Below are positions 21,117 through 32,870 of a stretch of 64,000 bases of DNA, one piece after another. The notes under the pieces were generated by a model. That model saw only the letters and a list, made by a program, of their open reading frames with translations, ran no database searches and was not told the DNA's origin. Both the position numbers and the translations under genes were made by a program. This DNA is from Pelobates cultripes (taxonomy: Eukaryota; Chordata; Amphibia; Anura; Pelobatidae), in assembly GCA_933207985.1 (NCBI GenBank), contig OW240918.1:111432686-111496685 (forward strand), given 5' to 3'. Every line of letters begins with the position of its first letter. Position 1 is the first letter of the stretch.

Positions 21117-21765
21117 GATGGAGTTGGCGGTACTTTCATTGCTATGTATGATTCTGGTAATACAGTACTTGCATTGATACATGTCTTGAATGTGAGACTC
21201 CATGCATGGCTACAAGTAAATAAAGTGGTATTCCATGAATTACTATAGGTCACAGAGATTGTCATCCTTCCATAAAGGGTGTTGGTTGCTTTTCTAGATA
21301 TGATGGAGGTGTCATGGGTTAAAATTATGAATGGTATTGCAATGACATGGATGTTTGAGATAGGAGTCCATGCCTTGCTGTGGATAGCAAAGGTTGGGGC
21401 TTTAGCAATGGTAAAAACGATGGTGGTGGCGGTCCATGCATTGCTATCTATGATGGAGATAGGTGTCCATGCATTGCTTTAGGGCATGGAAGTGGGGGTC
21501 CATGCATTGCTGTGTATCATTGAGGTAAAGGTATTTGCAGTGCTGTGGGTTATTGGGGTAGGAGCTTTGCTCTGGGTGATGGAGATGGGCTCCTTTCAGT
21601 GCTTTGGTTGATAGGGGTGGGAGTTTTTGCTTTGTTTTGGGTGATGCAAATGGGGGTTCTTGCATTGCTGTGGGTGATGGAGGTGGGATCCTTGCAGTGC
21701 CGTGAGTGCTGGGGGTAGGAGTTTTTGCTGTGCTCTGGATGATGGGATTGGTTTGTACTGGAAAG
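21117..21765 (+). repeat. Degenerate minisatellite, about 40-50-bp period
   Basis: Phrases such as GGTGTCCATGCATTGCT, GGTCCATGCATTGCTGTG and GGGTGATGGAGGTGGG recur at roughly 40-50-bp spacing, with considerable divergence. The array begins directly after the CR1 3' end. No open frame of interest is present. Confidence 0.65.
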
Positions 21766-21921
21766 CCAGATCCCGAACATCTGGAAGCAGTGAGTGAGTT
21801 TGGTTGTGAGTGGCAGCGGGTGGAGGGGGGAAGTGTGCTGCTGACTGGGGGAGGGAGTTAGGGGCTGAGCTGCTGTCTCCCCCTCTCCCCCCTCTCTCTC
21901 GCCCTCTCCTTTCCTCTGCAG

Positions 21922-22192
21922 AAGCGGCTCCTGCCAACAGAGAGCACTCAGTGTGAGATCAGGAGCAGCATCTTCAGCATGTCTCCCCCAGGCTCCGCTG
22001 CTCTTTCCCTTCCAGACTGGGGGGCCCTGACCCTGGCCCCCGCTTGCTAGCTGAACCCCCCCTGTCCGTGGCTGCGGAGCTGTCCTAGCGGTACCAGGGC
22101 CCGGATGTGCCGAGGATGCAGAGTTTCTCCGCTAAGGGAGGCAGCAGAGATACCCACCAGCCGAGGGGTTTTCATGTCATAATGGGGATCAG
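21922..22192 (+). other. Candidate 5' exon in a CpG-enriched stretch
   Basis: A very strong pyrimidine tract ending CCTTTCCTCTGCAG (21908-21921) precedes the segment, and CAG|GTAATA follows it at 22192/22193. The segment and its flanks hold about a dozen CpGs in 350 bp, unlike the rest of the window. An upstream short ORF starts at 21978. Another ATG with A at -3 (22116) opens MQSFSAKGGSRDTHQP and stays open through the donor, leaving phase 2. This looks like a 5' UTR and start-codon exon of a host gene. I do not recognise the protein, and no downstream exon was matched. Confidence 0.35.
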
Positions 22193-22654
22193 GTAATACC
22201 CCGAAACTAACAACAGCGAGGGTTCACTATCCACATCACTGCTGAGACCCCCATCCAGTGGGACCGAACCCCTGTATCTGCTGGAGATTTCACTCTGGAC
22301 GGACCCCCTCCCTCCCCATCTTTCTGGAGACAGAGCAAACAACATTGGAGGCAGGACCCCCCATTACTAGAGACAGAGAGAGACCCCCCTTCTTCTCCAT
22401 AGAGTCACACGTGTAGGACTGTGCACCCCAAATTTGGATACAGCTCACCCTAACTGGAACAAGTACCCCCCAATCTGTACTGGACTAAGCCTCCCCTCAT
22501 CTGTACAAAAAGGCTCCCACCCCTGAACCACTGCACCTCAGGGCTCCCTCACTACAATACTTGGTGGGCATAGCCCCCCAACACTGGGCTTGTCCCCCTG
22601 GACACGGCCTTATCTAGAGGATTTATCTGGAACCTTTATTTTATTGTTAAACAG

Positions 22655-22699
22655 TCAATGAAAAGCAGAAGATGTACGTCCCCGAAGGAGACCACCAAG
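22655..22699 (+). other. Candidate 45-bp micro-exon
   Basis: The sequence TTTATTGTTAAACAG precedes a 45-base segment that ends AAG|GTGAGG, a good donor. It opens SMKSRRCTSPKETTK in its own frame. Joined to the segment at 21922-22192 in that ORF's phase it would give a stop, so if both are exons they are alternatives or untranslated. The length is a multiple of three. Confidence 0.2.
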
Positions 22700-22704
22700 G
22701 TGAG

Positions 22705-23110
22705 GGGCAACTGTGAGATCCACAGGTCCTAGCGGTAGCTGTCTTTCTTAATGTGATCTACAGGTTTTAGTGGTTGCCATGGGGCTCAATATGATTTACA
22801 GAACCTAGAATACAACTCCTTAGTGATCAGTGTGTTCTGCAGGGTAATGGAGATGTGCTGGGTGAACCACCGGTCCTAAAAAAGCATTTGTCGGGTTTCA
22901 GGTGATCCACAGGCCCTATTTATATTAAGCATCATGTATGTGATCTTCTAGCTTTGTTTGTACCTGTGTTTCTGATTCACAGTCTCTCTATATGACATCT
23001 TCCATGCATGTTATTCACAGGTCCTAGAGGTAACAGCATTGTATATGGTGGTCCTAAAGGATGTTGTCATATATGTGATGATCCACAGGTCATTGAAGTA
23101 TCTGTCAATT
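22705..23110 (+). repeat. Degenerate repeats of a GTGATCCACAGGTCCTAG motif
   Basis: Variants of this motif occur near 22716, 22755, 22792, 22906, 23016 and 23076 with irregular spacing of 40 to 110 bp. Divergence is high. The pattern suggests an old tandem array. Confidence 0.45.
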
Positions 23111-24869
23111 TGAGTACCATGTTAATGGGTTTATGCTACACTTTACAGTTTAAAACCTTTTTTTTTTTTTACTGGAAAATCCTTAATTTCTGATGTCAAT
23201 TAATGTTGCATCTCCATCTTCACCTGTCTGCTGAGTATTTAAATCTCAGATTAAGGGAGAGACATGCTTGCCTGGTAAGGCCTTGTCACAGCGCTGCAAG
23301 GGTTTATTTAGGTAATATGTGACGTCTTTTTTAATACATATATATGTACACATACCTACAAACATTTATACCCACACACCTACATATATATATGTGTATG
23401 TGTGTGTATGTGTATTGTTACATATGTGTTGTGCATTAATATTGAAAACATGTGCATTGTGTGTATATAACTAGATATGCATATGCTTTAACTAGCACTT
23501 ACCCATGTGTGTGCATTAGGTGTGTGGCTGAGACCATCAGTACTACTTAATCAGGTTATCTATTTCAGTCTGAGATGTCAATGACACACATGCTGTAACC
23601 CTTCTATTGCTGAACTTGGCAGTGATTATCACTAAATTCAGATTATTTGTAGGTTGGCTAGTAATAGGTTAATTAGGGGTACATTCATAACCCGTGGTGT
23701 TGAAGAGGTTTATAGAGGTTCAGTTCTGCTTTTGGGTAATATACAGACTGGGAGGTGCTACTTGTCACATCTAAGGGATAATACAGATCATATGAAATGA
23801 ACAGATTGTGGAAATCATCTTGTTAGAACATTAAAAATAAAGCCCAGTATAAGCTCAGAATAAAATCTCATTTCCCCCTCCATGCCAGCTCCATCTCCTA
23901 TATGAGGTCATGTGGATTTAAGAGAGGGGGGGAGATTGGACTTGCCGCAGTCATAGAGGATATTATCCAGATAAAGCTGAGTGATTTCCAGATTAGGAAA
24001 TATATACTGCCCATCTCCTCAGTATAGCTGTACACAGAACATATCACCCATGTATAACCCTTTAGTTAAAATTGAGGCCAGTATACAAGAGGTGAAAATT
24101 TGACATATCTAGTTTAAAAGCCTGTACTGGATAGAAAGTTATTCCTCAACAAGAGGTCAACTAATCCAATATCAAAGAGCCATCAAAATATATAAAACTG
24201 TAAAAAAATAAATAAAAACAATATATTAAGCTAAATTCAGTTTATTATTATTATGAGCATGTATGTAGCATATGGAGAATTCTACCCCCCACATCTAATA
24301 AACCCATTCACCAGCTGTGGGGCCTTTACCATAGGCAACTGAGTCTGTTCCCCTATTCCTCAAGGCTCACTTGCATTTAATCCAAGGTTTATGTACCTTC
24401 TTTAGGGACACAGAGTGTTACGTAACTGCCATTCAAATGGCATGCCATTAGATATCTGGATAAGTGAATCCCTGCCTCAAACAGCCAGGCAGAGACATCA
24501 TAAGGAAGGTGTAGCATGTGTGTATCTCCAGCAGAGCAGGCAGTGACCTCATGCCATAAGTGAATCATATACAGAGAGGGAGATGGAAGAGACGACTAAA
24601 TGCTGTTTGTATATGTATTTTCAGCTCCCCTGTAGGCAGAGGTCCACTTCCCCTGTCTTAGGTTTATGGAAAATACGTTGGAACATACAAGGAATGTTTA
24701 TGCAATGAATACCAGATTGAAAAAACCCTGTTTGCTGAGGCCATGAATTTCTTATTACTCCTAAGCGCTTGTGGGCCAAAGTAATTAAGTACAACCCTCA
24801 TCAGACACATAGTCGTTGGTAACGGGAAATATAGTGAAATGACACTCAATGTGATTGCTTCACATATGG
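23111..24869. other. No recognised gene; TA/CA microsatellite near 23335-23480
   Basis: Apart from a TATATGTACACATAC-type simple repeat at 23335-23480, I see no coding, splice or terminal-repeat signals. Confidence 0.45.
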
Positions 24870-25045
24870 CAGACTATTGGCACACTGGTTGAACTATGTT
24901 TCCCATAATGTTCAAATATGACACTTTAGCTGTTGTGATGGATGCTTTTCATAAAGTTCGGTCAGTCATCTGGCTGCCTAGGCATCATGAGAATTGTAGC
25001 CAAGACCACTGCAGCTGGAGTGTCAAAGCTCAGGCATGTTTGCTC
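24870..25045. mobile_element. Decayed hAT-like MITE
   Basis: GAACTATGTTTCCCATAATG at 24890 and CATCATGAGAATTGTAGCC near 24985, followed by GCAGCTGGAGTGTCAAAG, form an imperfect inverted pair. This is the usual pattern of frog hAT-like MITEs (compare 25779-25916 and 63940-64000). Ends and target duplication are not clear. Confidence 0.45.
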
Positions 25046-25778
25046 AATGGGTGTCTTTCCTTCTTCGGCTGATTTTCAATTCACAATACTCCTAGAAGGC
25101 TTCTTAACAACTGGATTTCTGCATTTGCCCAACCTTAATATAGTTTCAAATCTTAATTTTTACATGATAAATAACATATATAATTGAAGTCATAATGTGC
25201 ACCATTTTGTCACCTATTGGGTTTTTTTCCGGCATAGAGAATAATGTAGAATAGGTATATGCCACAGATATACACAGCCTTTCCATCATTTGTCACAAAT
25301 TCCACAGAGGTAAGATCAGAATGGGGAATGTAATATCGAAGGGGAAGGCAACTTTTGGCACTTCTGCGGTTGTTGGCTAGCAACTCATACCATGCATAAA
25401 CAGGTTTCATGCACCAGGGTACTAAATACTAAAGCAGGGATATACTAAATAATAAGCAATCAGCAGGAACACTAATTTGGTTTCCATGGTGATTGCTCCA
25501 CATGGGGATTTACTACAGAATTGCTCTTTATACATAGCCTAGGTATTCTGCACTGCAGATACAGTGATTAGAAATATGTCTGCTACTGTTTCTTCAGAAA
25601 TCTGATGTCTGTTTTTGGTAATTGGGTTACAGAATATCAGCGAGTTCTCTCCAATGGCTGGGTTTAGGAGAGTCATAGTTATTTGAAAAAAAAACACTTC
25701 CAAAATTTAGACCGGGGTAATTTACTACAATTTACTCGTTTGCTAAATTAACCGAAAGGTGCTCTAAATGGCTTAAAA
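25046..25778. other. No recognised feature
   Basis: A short minus-strand frame at 25210-25410 has no motif and no splice support. Confidence 0.4.
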
Positions 25779-25916
25779 CAGGGGTGCCCAAAAGGAAGAT
25801 CCCTAGATGTTTTAAAGCTACAGCTTCCATGATGCTTTGTCATTCTAAAGACATGCAAAGCCTCATGGGAGTTGTAGTTCCACAACATATGGGGATCTAC
25901 CTTTTTGGCACTCCTG
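25779..25916. mobile_element. hAT-like MITE, 138 bp, with 8-bp target duplication
   Basis: The left end CAGGGGTGCCCAAAAGG and the reverse complement of the right end CAGGAGTGCCAAAAAGG are inverted repeats. The interior contains TCCATGATGC and a mirrored GCCTCATGGGAGTTGTAG. Flanking 8-mers are GCTTAAAA and GCTTGAAG, six of eight identical, fitting the 8-bp duplication of hAT transposons. Confidence 0.8.
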
Positions 25917-26530
25917 GCTTGAAGTATATAGACATCCCATCCAATAAATTAAGTTTGGCCATTTCAGCTACTCCCAATGCTAGCTGGGTTGTAAATTAAA
26001 GCACACATCCAAAATACTAAGTAGAATGGTCATGCAACAGAGCACTGTGCTAAGATGACACTAACACGCTAGTATGTTTGCCCTGCTATAATTGTGAATG
26101 CTGTTGGGGATAGGAAACAATTTCAGCACAGGGATGACCCAGCAGCCACATGAAAGCCTAAGGTCTTCATGCATATTACCAAGTATCTGCTGAGTGTGTA
26201 TATTCTTTGAACTTTGCAGTAGTGGAAAACTGTTAGTGATGCATATTTCACATTTTGGTAGTCCATGGCATTTCTAAAGAGCAATTCTGAAGCAATCAGG
26301 AACACACCAACACAAACTTTTTGATTCTAATGTTCTTTACTATTTAACCCCTTGACTACCAAGCAGTTTGGGAAAAAAACATGTCAACAATCGGAGTAAT
26401 TTGGGTGCCATTGGAAGTTATGATTAAATTGTATTTTTTGTTTCATTATGCATAGATAGCACTTTATTAAATGGAACCACTAACAAGAATATTGGTTAAA
26501 CAGATAAACTTAAAAAAAAATCATTTACCA
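25917..26530. other. No recognised feature
   Basis: TTAACCCCTTGACTACCAAG at 26345 resembles the end of the TTAACCCC family seen at 45389, but no partner end is present nearby. Confidence 0.4.
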
Positions 26531-27490
26531 AATAATATAGTAACGAACAGGCTGTCACAAACACACATACAGTACACTGTCAGTAACATACACTGTGAAA
26601 CACAGACACATATACATGCTGAGAGAAAAACACACTGTCACACACTGCCAGTAATACAAATACGCATGGACATGCTGACAGACACACACCCTCACAAACA
26701 AACACTGTTAGAAACACACACACATTGACCCTGGTGGTGTAGTGAAGATAGTGTTCCTGACAGCAGCCATCATGTTGCTTCCCTGCTCCATTACGTTGTG
26801 TAGTGTAACTTCACATGATAATGGAGCAGGGAAGAGTGTGCTACTCTCTGCCAGGAGTTACGGGACACTATCAACCATCTCTGCAGCAATTAGCTACTTC
26901 TCCTTTAGCTCACACACTGTATAACCAACACACACTTTCACTGACATACACATACACTGATACATCCACTCACTGACAGACGCACACTCTCAGGTGCACA
27001 TACAGGTACACACACACTCATTGACACACATCCTCACTGATTTGAAACACTCACTGACAGAAACACACTTACTGACAGACACACTTGCAGACACACACAC
27101 ACACACACACTGACAGTCAAACACTTAGTGGCAGACACAGACTCTCACTAATTTGACACACACACACACACACACACACACACATTCACTGTCAGATACA
27201 AACTCACTGACAGACATATACTGACACACACTGACAGTCACACACACTCAATGACAAACACACATTGATACACATCCACAGACACACACATACACTTACA
27301 GACACACACACACATTCACTGGCAGTCACACACTCACTGACAGACACACACCGATATACATCCACAGACACACACATACACTTACAGACACACACACACA
27401 CACATTCACTGACAGAGACACACTAATTGATAAACACACACTCATACAGTGAAACAAACACACACATTCACTGACAGACAAATGCACATT
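26531..27490 (+). repeat. CA-rich degenerate satellite
   Basis: Long runs of ACACACAC are interspersed with CACTGACAGACA and CACTCACTGACAG phrases. The pattern is broken at 26730-26930 by a non-repetitive island that contains a perfect 15-bp hairpin (TTCCCTGCTCCATTA at 26779-26793, mirrored at 26819-26833). Open frames on the opposite strand (Cys/Val-rich) are by-products of the CA repeat. Confidence 0.9.
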
Positions 27491-27988
27491 CTCATTACTT
27501 AAGTAATGACAGATCACCCAGTGAAAGTTGCAGGGGTGTTTGGGGGCAAAACATTTTTTCCTCCCCCAGCCCCCCGTGAAGTCTTGCCAAGGCAAATGCA
27601 ATGTTAGCCTCGGGATAGATACAGCGCTGTGTGTAACCGCCATCCCACTTTTCAGGAACTGTAGAAGATCTGCGAAGTGCTGCTACAGAGATATAACCCA
27701 GATAATCAGTGTTCAGCAGTTCACAATGGTGAACCAAGGTCACAGCTTGGTGACTTTTCGTGCCACCGAGCTGAGACTTTCAGGACTGGTTAAAGGCATA
27801 CTTTGCAAACGAAATTTGTTTGCAATAAACAAATTTAATTAGCAATTATGCAAATTGCATATACACACGATTGAAGGGTGTGAATGCATACTCTGGCAAT
27901 TGTGTATACATGAGTGGCAATGTGAAAAGGTTTTTACATCAAGCATCATGACCACTTGAGTGTCTTAACGTGGTCATAATGCATACAT
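27491..27988. other. No recognised gene
   Basis: A plus-strand frame at 27528-27842 has no motif. I see no splice support. Composition is less AT-rich than the surroundings. Confidence 0.4.
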
Positions 27989-28001
27989 ACAGAGATATTT
28001 T

Positions 28002-29437
28002 TATTTTTTTAAATTTTTTATTTTTGCAGTGCATGTTAAGTTAACAAACACGCATGAGGTACCCCAAAGGCAATCTGCATGCACATTTCAAGACAATGGT
28101 TACACAGTATTAAGAGCATTGGGGATGTTTGTACAGTGCACTAATTTTATATTTGGGTATATGTTTGAGTCATACTAGTTAAGCATTTTGTACATTAAGG
28201 TTCCGTTAGCGTTAATTTTACTAGGCTGGCGTTAATAACTCAGTTGCTATAACATGGGTAGAACATGGAGCCTATACAGCGATCATTCATTTTGTTATAT
28301 TCGGTGTTCACAGTTATACTAAGCTTAATAGCAATCGACAGTCACATTATCCTAATCACTAGAACATTTAACATTGAAAGGCAGCAAAATGGCAACACAA
28401 TGATATCGTGCAGTGGTAAGTTACAAGCAGGGTAGGTTACAGACTGCTAATGGTGGGCCTGCTGTTACAAAGTCATGAGGCCCTCGGCATGTACTTCTGC
28501 AGCCGATGCCCTCTTTATGAAAGCGGTATGTGCTCGTCGCTGGGTCTCTGCTTTCTGCTGCTGTGCGGGTGTCAAGGTGCGGGTCCCTCCAGCCCCGAGA
28601 CGGTAGGCAGGCCTGCATCCTTAGGCCACAAACTCGGCTACCACTAGGGCCTGGGTTTTCTCCACTCGTGGGAGTGATGGTGGGGCTAGGTTCGGTGTGT
28701 CGCTTACTTTGCTTGTGCCTCCATCTATGTGGTCGATGCCTCTGGGCTCTCTGCCCCGTGGCCTGCAGCCCGGGTGGGCTACGTAGTGTGTGAGAATGTA
28801 GTTGAGGTGGTGTTGTGCCGGAGGGCGCCTCCCGCTTTCTGCGGCTCCGCTGGACAGTCGGCGGTAGTGTGGGTTGCATGGTAAGGGCTGCTTGTTGCCG
28901 CTGTGCGAGGAGATCCCAGATATGGCTCAGTATCGCCTTTTTGCTTTGTATGGGCTTACTTCATTGCAATTGCGTCGGTCGCATGGTCAGCTTGCATGTC
29001 TCATTGCCGGCCGCCATTTTAGGTGCGCCTTGTATGGAGTTGCAGCCTCGCTTGTCTAGGTCAGGTTGGTATTGCTGTCTAAGTTGGTTCTTGCGACTGT
29101 CGAGTGCAGGCCGGGATAACCCCCACCGGCCCCGGGGGGGGGAGGGGAGGAAGGCAGGTGCGCTGAGGGTCGTGTGTGCGGTGTTACCATCCAGAAGAGC
29201 GGCCGTCTCTTCTTGGCTCGGCCGCACGTAGGCCCCTTGTGTTTTGCGTGGGTACCCGGGTAGAGTTTGTCTTGCTTGTGGGTTCCTTCGATGCCCCCCG
29301 GTTTCCCCAGCTTGTCTCGTGCCCTCTGACTTGTGGGTGAGTTTGCTTTCGGGGTATTTTTCCCCTTTTTTGTCACTTCTAGCCGGAGCTGATCCACAAC
29401 ACGTCTATCCCGCTCGGCAGTCAGGCTCCGCCCCCCC
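28002..29437 (-). mobile_element. LINE-derived insertion on the minus strand with 13-bp target duplication
   Basis: ACAGAGATATTTT occurs at 27989-28001 and again at 29438-29450, flanking the insert. The left side begins with a T-rich run, which is the poly(A) tail of a minus-strand element. The right side is the 5' end, very GC-rich, reading GGCGGAGCCTGACTGCCGAG on the minus strand. A Kozak-like AAAATGGCGGCC start lies near 29017. No RT or endonuclease is present, so this is an internally deleted or non-autonomous copy of about 1.4 kb (GC-rich 5' part 28420-29437; AT-rich 3' part 28002-28420). The L1/Tx1 relationship is an inference from the style of the 5' end. Confidence 0.75.
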
Positions 29438-29450
29438 ACAGAGATATTTT

Positions 29451-29790
29451 ATGTTGCTTCCGGAGATGGAGTTATCCCTCTGGCAACTTTCATTAATCTG
29501 CCCAGTACGAGAGTACCAGGCTAGCTATTAATTCTGTGCATATTACATGCACAGGCAATCATTATTGGAGGAGAACATTCAACTGGCGTTCTTAGCCAGT
29601 GAATGAACGGCTGTATTAATGGCATTGGCTACTGCTGAAGCTGAATGAGGCTCAGCCACCATTCTTGATAGCTTGGTACCTGGCCTATTCCTTCTAAGTG
29701 TCAAACCATTGCAAAACGGTTTACCTATTTAGCAAAGAGCAGCACAGAGACACTCCTGACACCATAACTGGTACAGTAGGCTGTAGTAAT
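29451..29790. other. No recognised feature
   Basis: Short unique sequence between the LINE-derived insertion and the next MITE. Confidence 0.4.
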
Positions 29791-30402
29791 TATAATGCTT
29801 GGATTATCCCCACTATACTGTAGGCACCAGAACAACTACAGCTTATTGTATTTGTTCTGGTGAGTAGAATCATTACCTTCAGGCTTTTGCTGTAAACACT
29901 GTCTTTTCAGAGAAAATGAAGTGTTTACATTACAGCCTAGTGATAACTTCTGGCCACTCCTCAGATGCCTGTTAGAGATCCTGCCTGGGTCATGGCTGCC
30001 TTAATGAATCCAAACATTCAGTATCTCCTCCTTCTGCAGGCAGACACTGAACTTCCTCATAGAGATTCATTGATTCAATTCATCTCTATGAGGAGATGCT
30101 GATTGGCCAGGGCTGTGTTTGAATCATGCTGGCTCTGCCCCTGATCTGCCTCTTTGTCAGTGTCAGACAATCCTATGGGGAAGCACTGTGATTGGATCAC
30201 GATACCACTTCTGATGATGTCATCAGACTGCTTGTTTTTTTTTTTTTTTGGAGGCAAACAGCATGCAGATCTACAGTTTCTGGCTTGAATACAGTAAGAT
30301 GTTGCTATATTTATGGAGGCATGAGTGGCCCAGGGCGGCTAGATGGTGGTTTTAACACTATAGGGTCATGTTTGTGTTCCTGACCCTATAGTGATCCTTT
30401 AA
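29791..30402. mobile_element. T2-style MITE, about 610 bp
   Basis: The right end reads CTATAGTGATCCTTTAA with TTAA at 30399-30402. The left end near 29800 is degraded (CACTATACTGTAGGCACCAG). Internal hallmarks shared with 41832, 52737 and 59549 include ACCAGAACAACTACAGC, a CTGTAAACACTGTCTTTTC stretch and CTCTATGAGGAGATGCTGAT. No coding capacity. Confidence 0.7.
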
Positions 30403-31208
30403 AGTAATTTACTTACTAAGCATTGTGCTGCCTAACAACTAATTTTCTAACTAGCAGTTCATGTTTGCATTATCCAAATTGCAATAGAAGGTTCGGATTT
30501 AGGTTCTAGAAGAGACCAGTTTTTTTAAAAACCTCTTGAAATCATTTTGACGCTAACCATGCAGATGGTTCCCAGAAATTATTTTCACCATAAACACTAC
30601 TCCTGGGTGAACTGGACTATTTTAGCCTACATTTTATTTATGTTGTACATTTTTCACAAATCACTGAAAACTGCTTTTAACAGAAAGCTGGTTGAGAAAA
30701 TGAATTTCAGATATTTTAGAGCTTGAAGGCAGGAGCTTGAAGCTGGGCTGTAGTATAACATTTAGTAATATTACAGACATGCGTCACTTTGAACACAGCC
30801 AAATTGAGCCATGATGACCCATGATTAGCTGTCAAGTAGATTGATAAGCTTTATTGAAAAAAGAAAATCTATAGGCTATCAGGTAATGCTCCATAATAGG
30901 CAACTTAAAAAGTTGAATGTCAAGGAGTAGCAAATCAGCACCCGGTGTGCAGTAAAGGAATAAATGTTGTAGGAAGTTTTGAGCTGGGAACAGGTAAATC
31001 ATTTTTAAAAATAATAAAAAAAAATATGAATACAATGAGTGGGAAATTCCAGGACGGCGACCAAATTGCAAAGCAAATGCACAGCACAGCTTAAAATAAA
31101 ATATTATGGGTCAAAGTAGAGAAGACTTCTGTCCTATGCTTGGCTTATCTATACATCCAAAGTGTCACTGTGTAGGAGGGACAGTCCTTATCTTGGACCC
31201 CAAATCCT
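30403..31208. other. No recognised feature
   Basis: AT-rich unique sequence up to the assembly gap. Confidence 0.4.
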
Positions 31209-31308
31209 NNNNNNNNNNNNNNNNNNNNNNNNNNNNNNNNNNNNNNNNNNNNNNNNNNNNNNNNNNNNNNNNNNNNNNNNNNNNNNNNNNNNNNNNNNNN
31301 NNNNNNNN
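31209..31308. other. Assembly gap of 100 N
   Basis: Exactly 100 undetermined bases. This is the conventional length for a gap of unknown size, so distances across it should not be trusted. Confidence 0.99.
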
Positions 31309-32749
31309 GAAAGCCACTGAATCTGCAGAAGGCCAACATGAAAAAGATTTAGCAGACGCTGCTGTATAATAGTTTTTATTGATTATGTCATAGACTACGT
31401 AATTCAAAGGAAAAGGCTTGTAATTGCCATGTAGCTACTAGACTTGATATTTATTAAAAAAATCATATTAATAAGACAACTATTGCATTACAAATATACA
31501 ACCAATAGTAAGATGAAAAATAATGATGTCTAATAATCAGTTGAATTAAAAAAAATATATATATATATTTTTCGCAAAGCCAATGAAAATTAGAGCAGGA
31601 TCAGATGGCCAGTGCTTTTTGATGGAATTAATCTCCGTTATACGCCACAGTTTTTTACTAAAACATAAAATTGGGGAAAGATTTACGATTATTTTTTATT
31701 TTTTTTTGCCCAACAATTTAATCTATGTTTGTAAAAGTATACTGAGCAAGTGATTTTAAATTGACCTATATAGACATTAATTGAAGGGTCTCTGAACAGA
31801 GCGGCATTGAAAAATAAAAGAACATAAACCATTTCTAGAGCTGCACACATCTTTAATTGGATTCTCCACCACTGCCTGTAGGCATATATATCAATAATGT
31901 ATTGCCGCACACTGTAACATAAACACGGACTTCACTGAAAGAGACTCCAGTTTTTAAGTAATTGAAGCTTCAAAGAACTCTGAAGAACTTTTGCTTGTAT
32001 CATAGAACTGAATAGGATTTCCCTATCAATCTCTACATATCATCTACTACTTTCAACACCTTCCATCAGATTAGCACATCTAATCAAACAGACTCTTACT
32101 TAGGGCAATGTTTGTAGCTTTTAGTCCTCCAAACAGTACATTTTAACATTTAATCTAGATTACCAGTAACCATGTAGTTGCCATGACACTGGTCCACAGG
32201 CTTACAGTGATCAATCCATACTACCAATTCCATATCAGACGATCACGAAAGTTACAATGTAGGCACCATATCCACTTTAACTTAAAATGCTTTACTCATT
32301 GTTTAGATGAAATACTCAATCCATGGCATTCTGGTCCCCAATAAGTATATGGCAAGGGCAAAGTTATGCTCCATCTAACACCTTCCCATGGGTAGCGTGC
32401 AGTGAGAAGTGAGTTTATGCCACATTAAGAAAGGTTGTGCATTTTGTTACCAAACAATCCACCAAGGGAAATTCAAGAGTAATTTATCTTTTTTTGGTTG
32501 TATTTTTATTTTTTTTTTAAATGTATTATCAATGTAATGAAATTGCAACTGGGAGGTAATTTTAATTCACAGTTTCCATTTAAACTAAGCAAGACATTGT
32601 GAAAAAATAGGCATGAGTGTCTGCGTCACAGTGGAATTAACCATGGATCAGTAAACTTTCCTCTGTTTGTGTCTCTTCTCTAGTTTCTATCAGTAATGTC
32701 AACAATGAATCCTTCACTCAACTTCAATCCACCAACATTCACTTTGTGA
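31309..32749. other. No recognised feature
   Basis: AT-rich unique-looking sequence; T- and A-runs near 31550-31570 and 32490-32520. Confidence 0.4.
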
Positions 32750-32870
32750 CTTCACAATGGCCATTTCACAGCCTTATGCAAGACAGCTTGACAAAGGCCT
32801 CTGTGAAGGTCAAAACATTGCGCATTCAGTTTTCAATAAATCTGCGATTTTGTAGAGACCTTGAGTGCCT
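32750..32870 (+). mobile_element. Possible Penelope-like repeat tail
   Basis: GCTTGACAAAGGCCTCTGTG then AAGGTCAAAACATTGCGC, followed by TTTTCAATAAATCTGCG, has the layout of the conserved terminal module of Penelope-like elements. In known elements that module overlaps a hammerhead ribozyme (CUGAUGA ... GAAAC). Here both core boxes are altered. The assignment is by resemblance only. Confidence 0.4.

Noticed and set aside
21596..21937. Minus-strand frame opening MAGAASAEERRG-like
   Set aside because: It starts from a non-ATG codon and runs through the complement of the pyrimidine tract and minisatellite. The plus-strand splice signals are better supported.
26471..27643. Cys/Val- and Thr/His-rich frames near the CA satellite
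   Set aside because: By-products of CA repeat without motifs.
28421..29439. Several GC-rich frames on both strands
   Set aside because: They belong to the 5' region of the LINE-derived insert; high GC lowers stop frequency and no RT, endonuclease or RNA-binding motif is visible.
31106..31407. Frames that cross the N run
   Set aside because: The middle is undetermined sequence, so continuity is not known.
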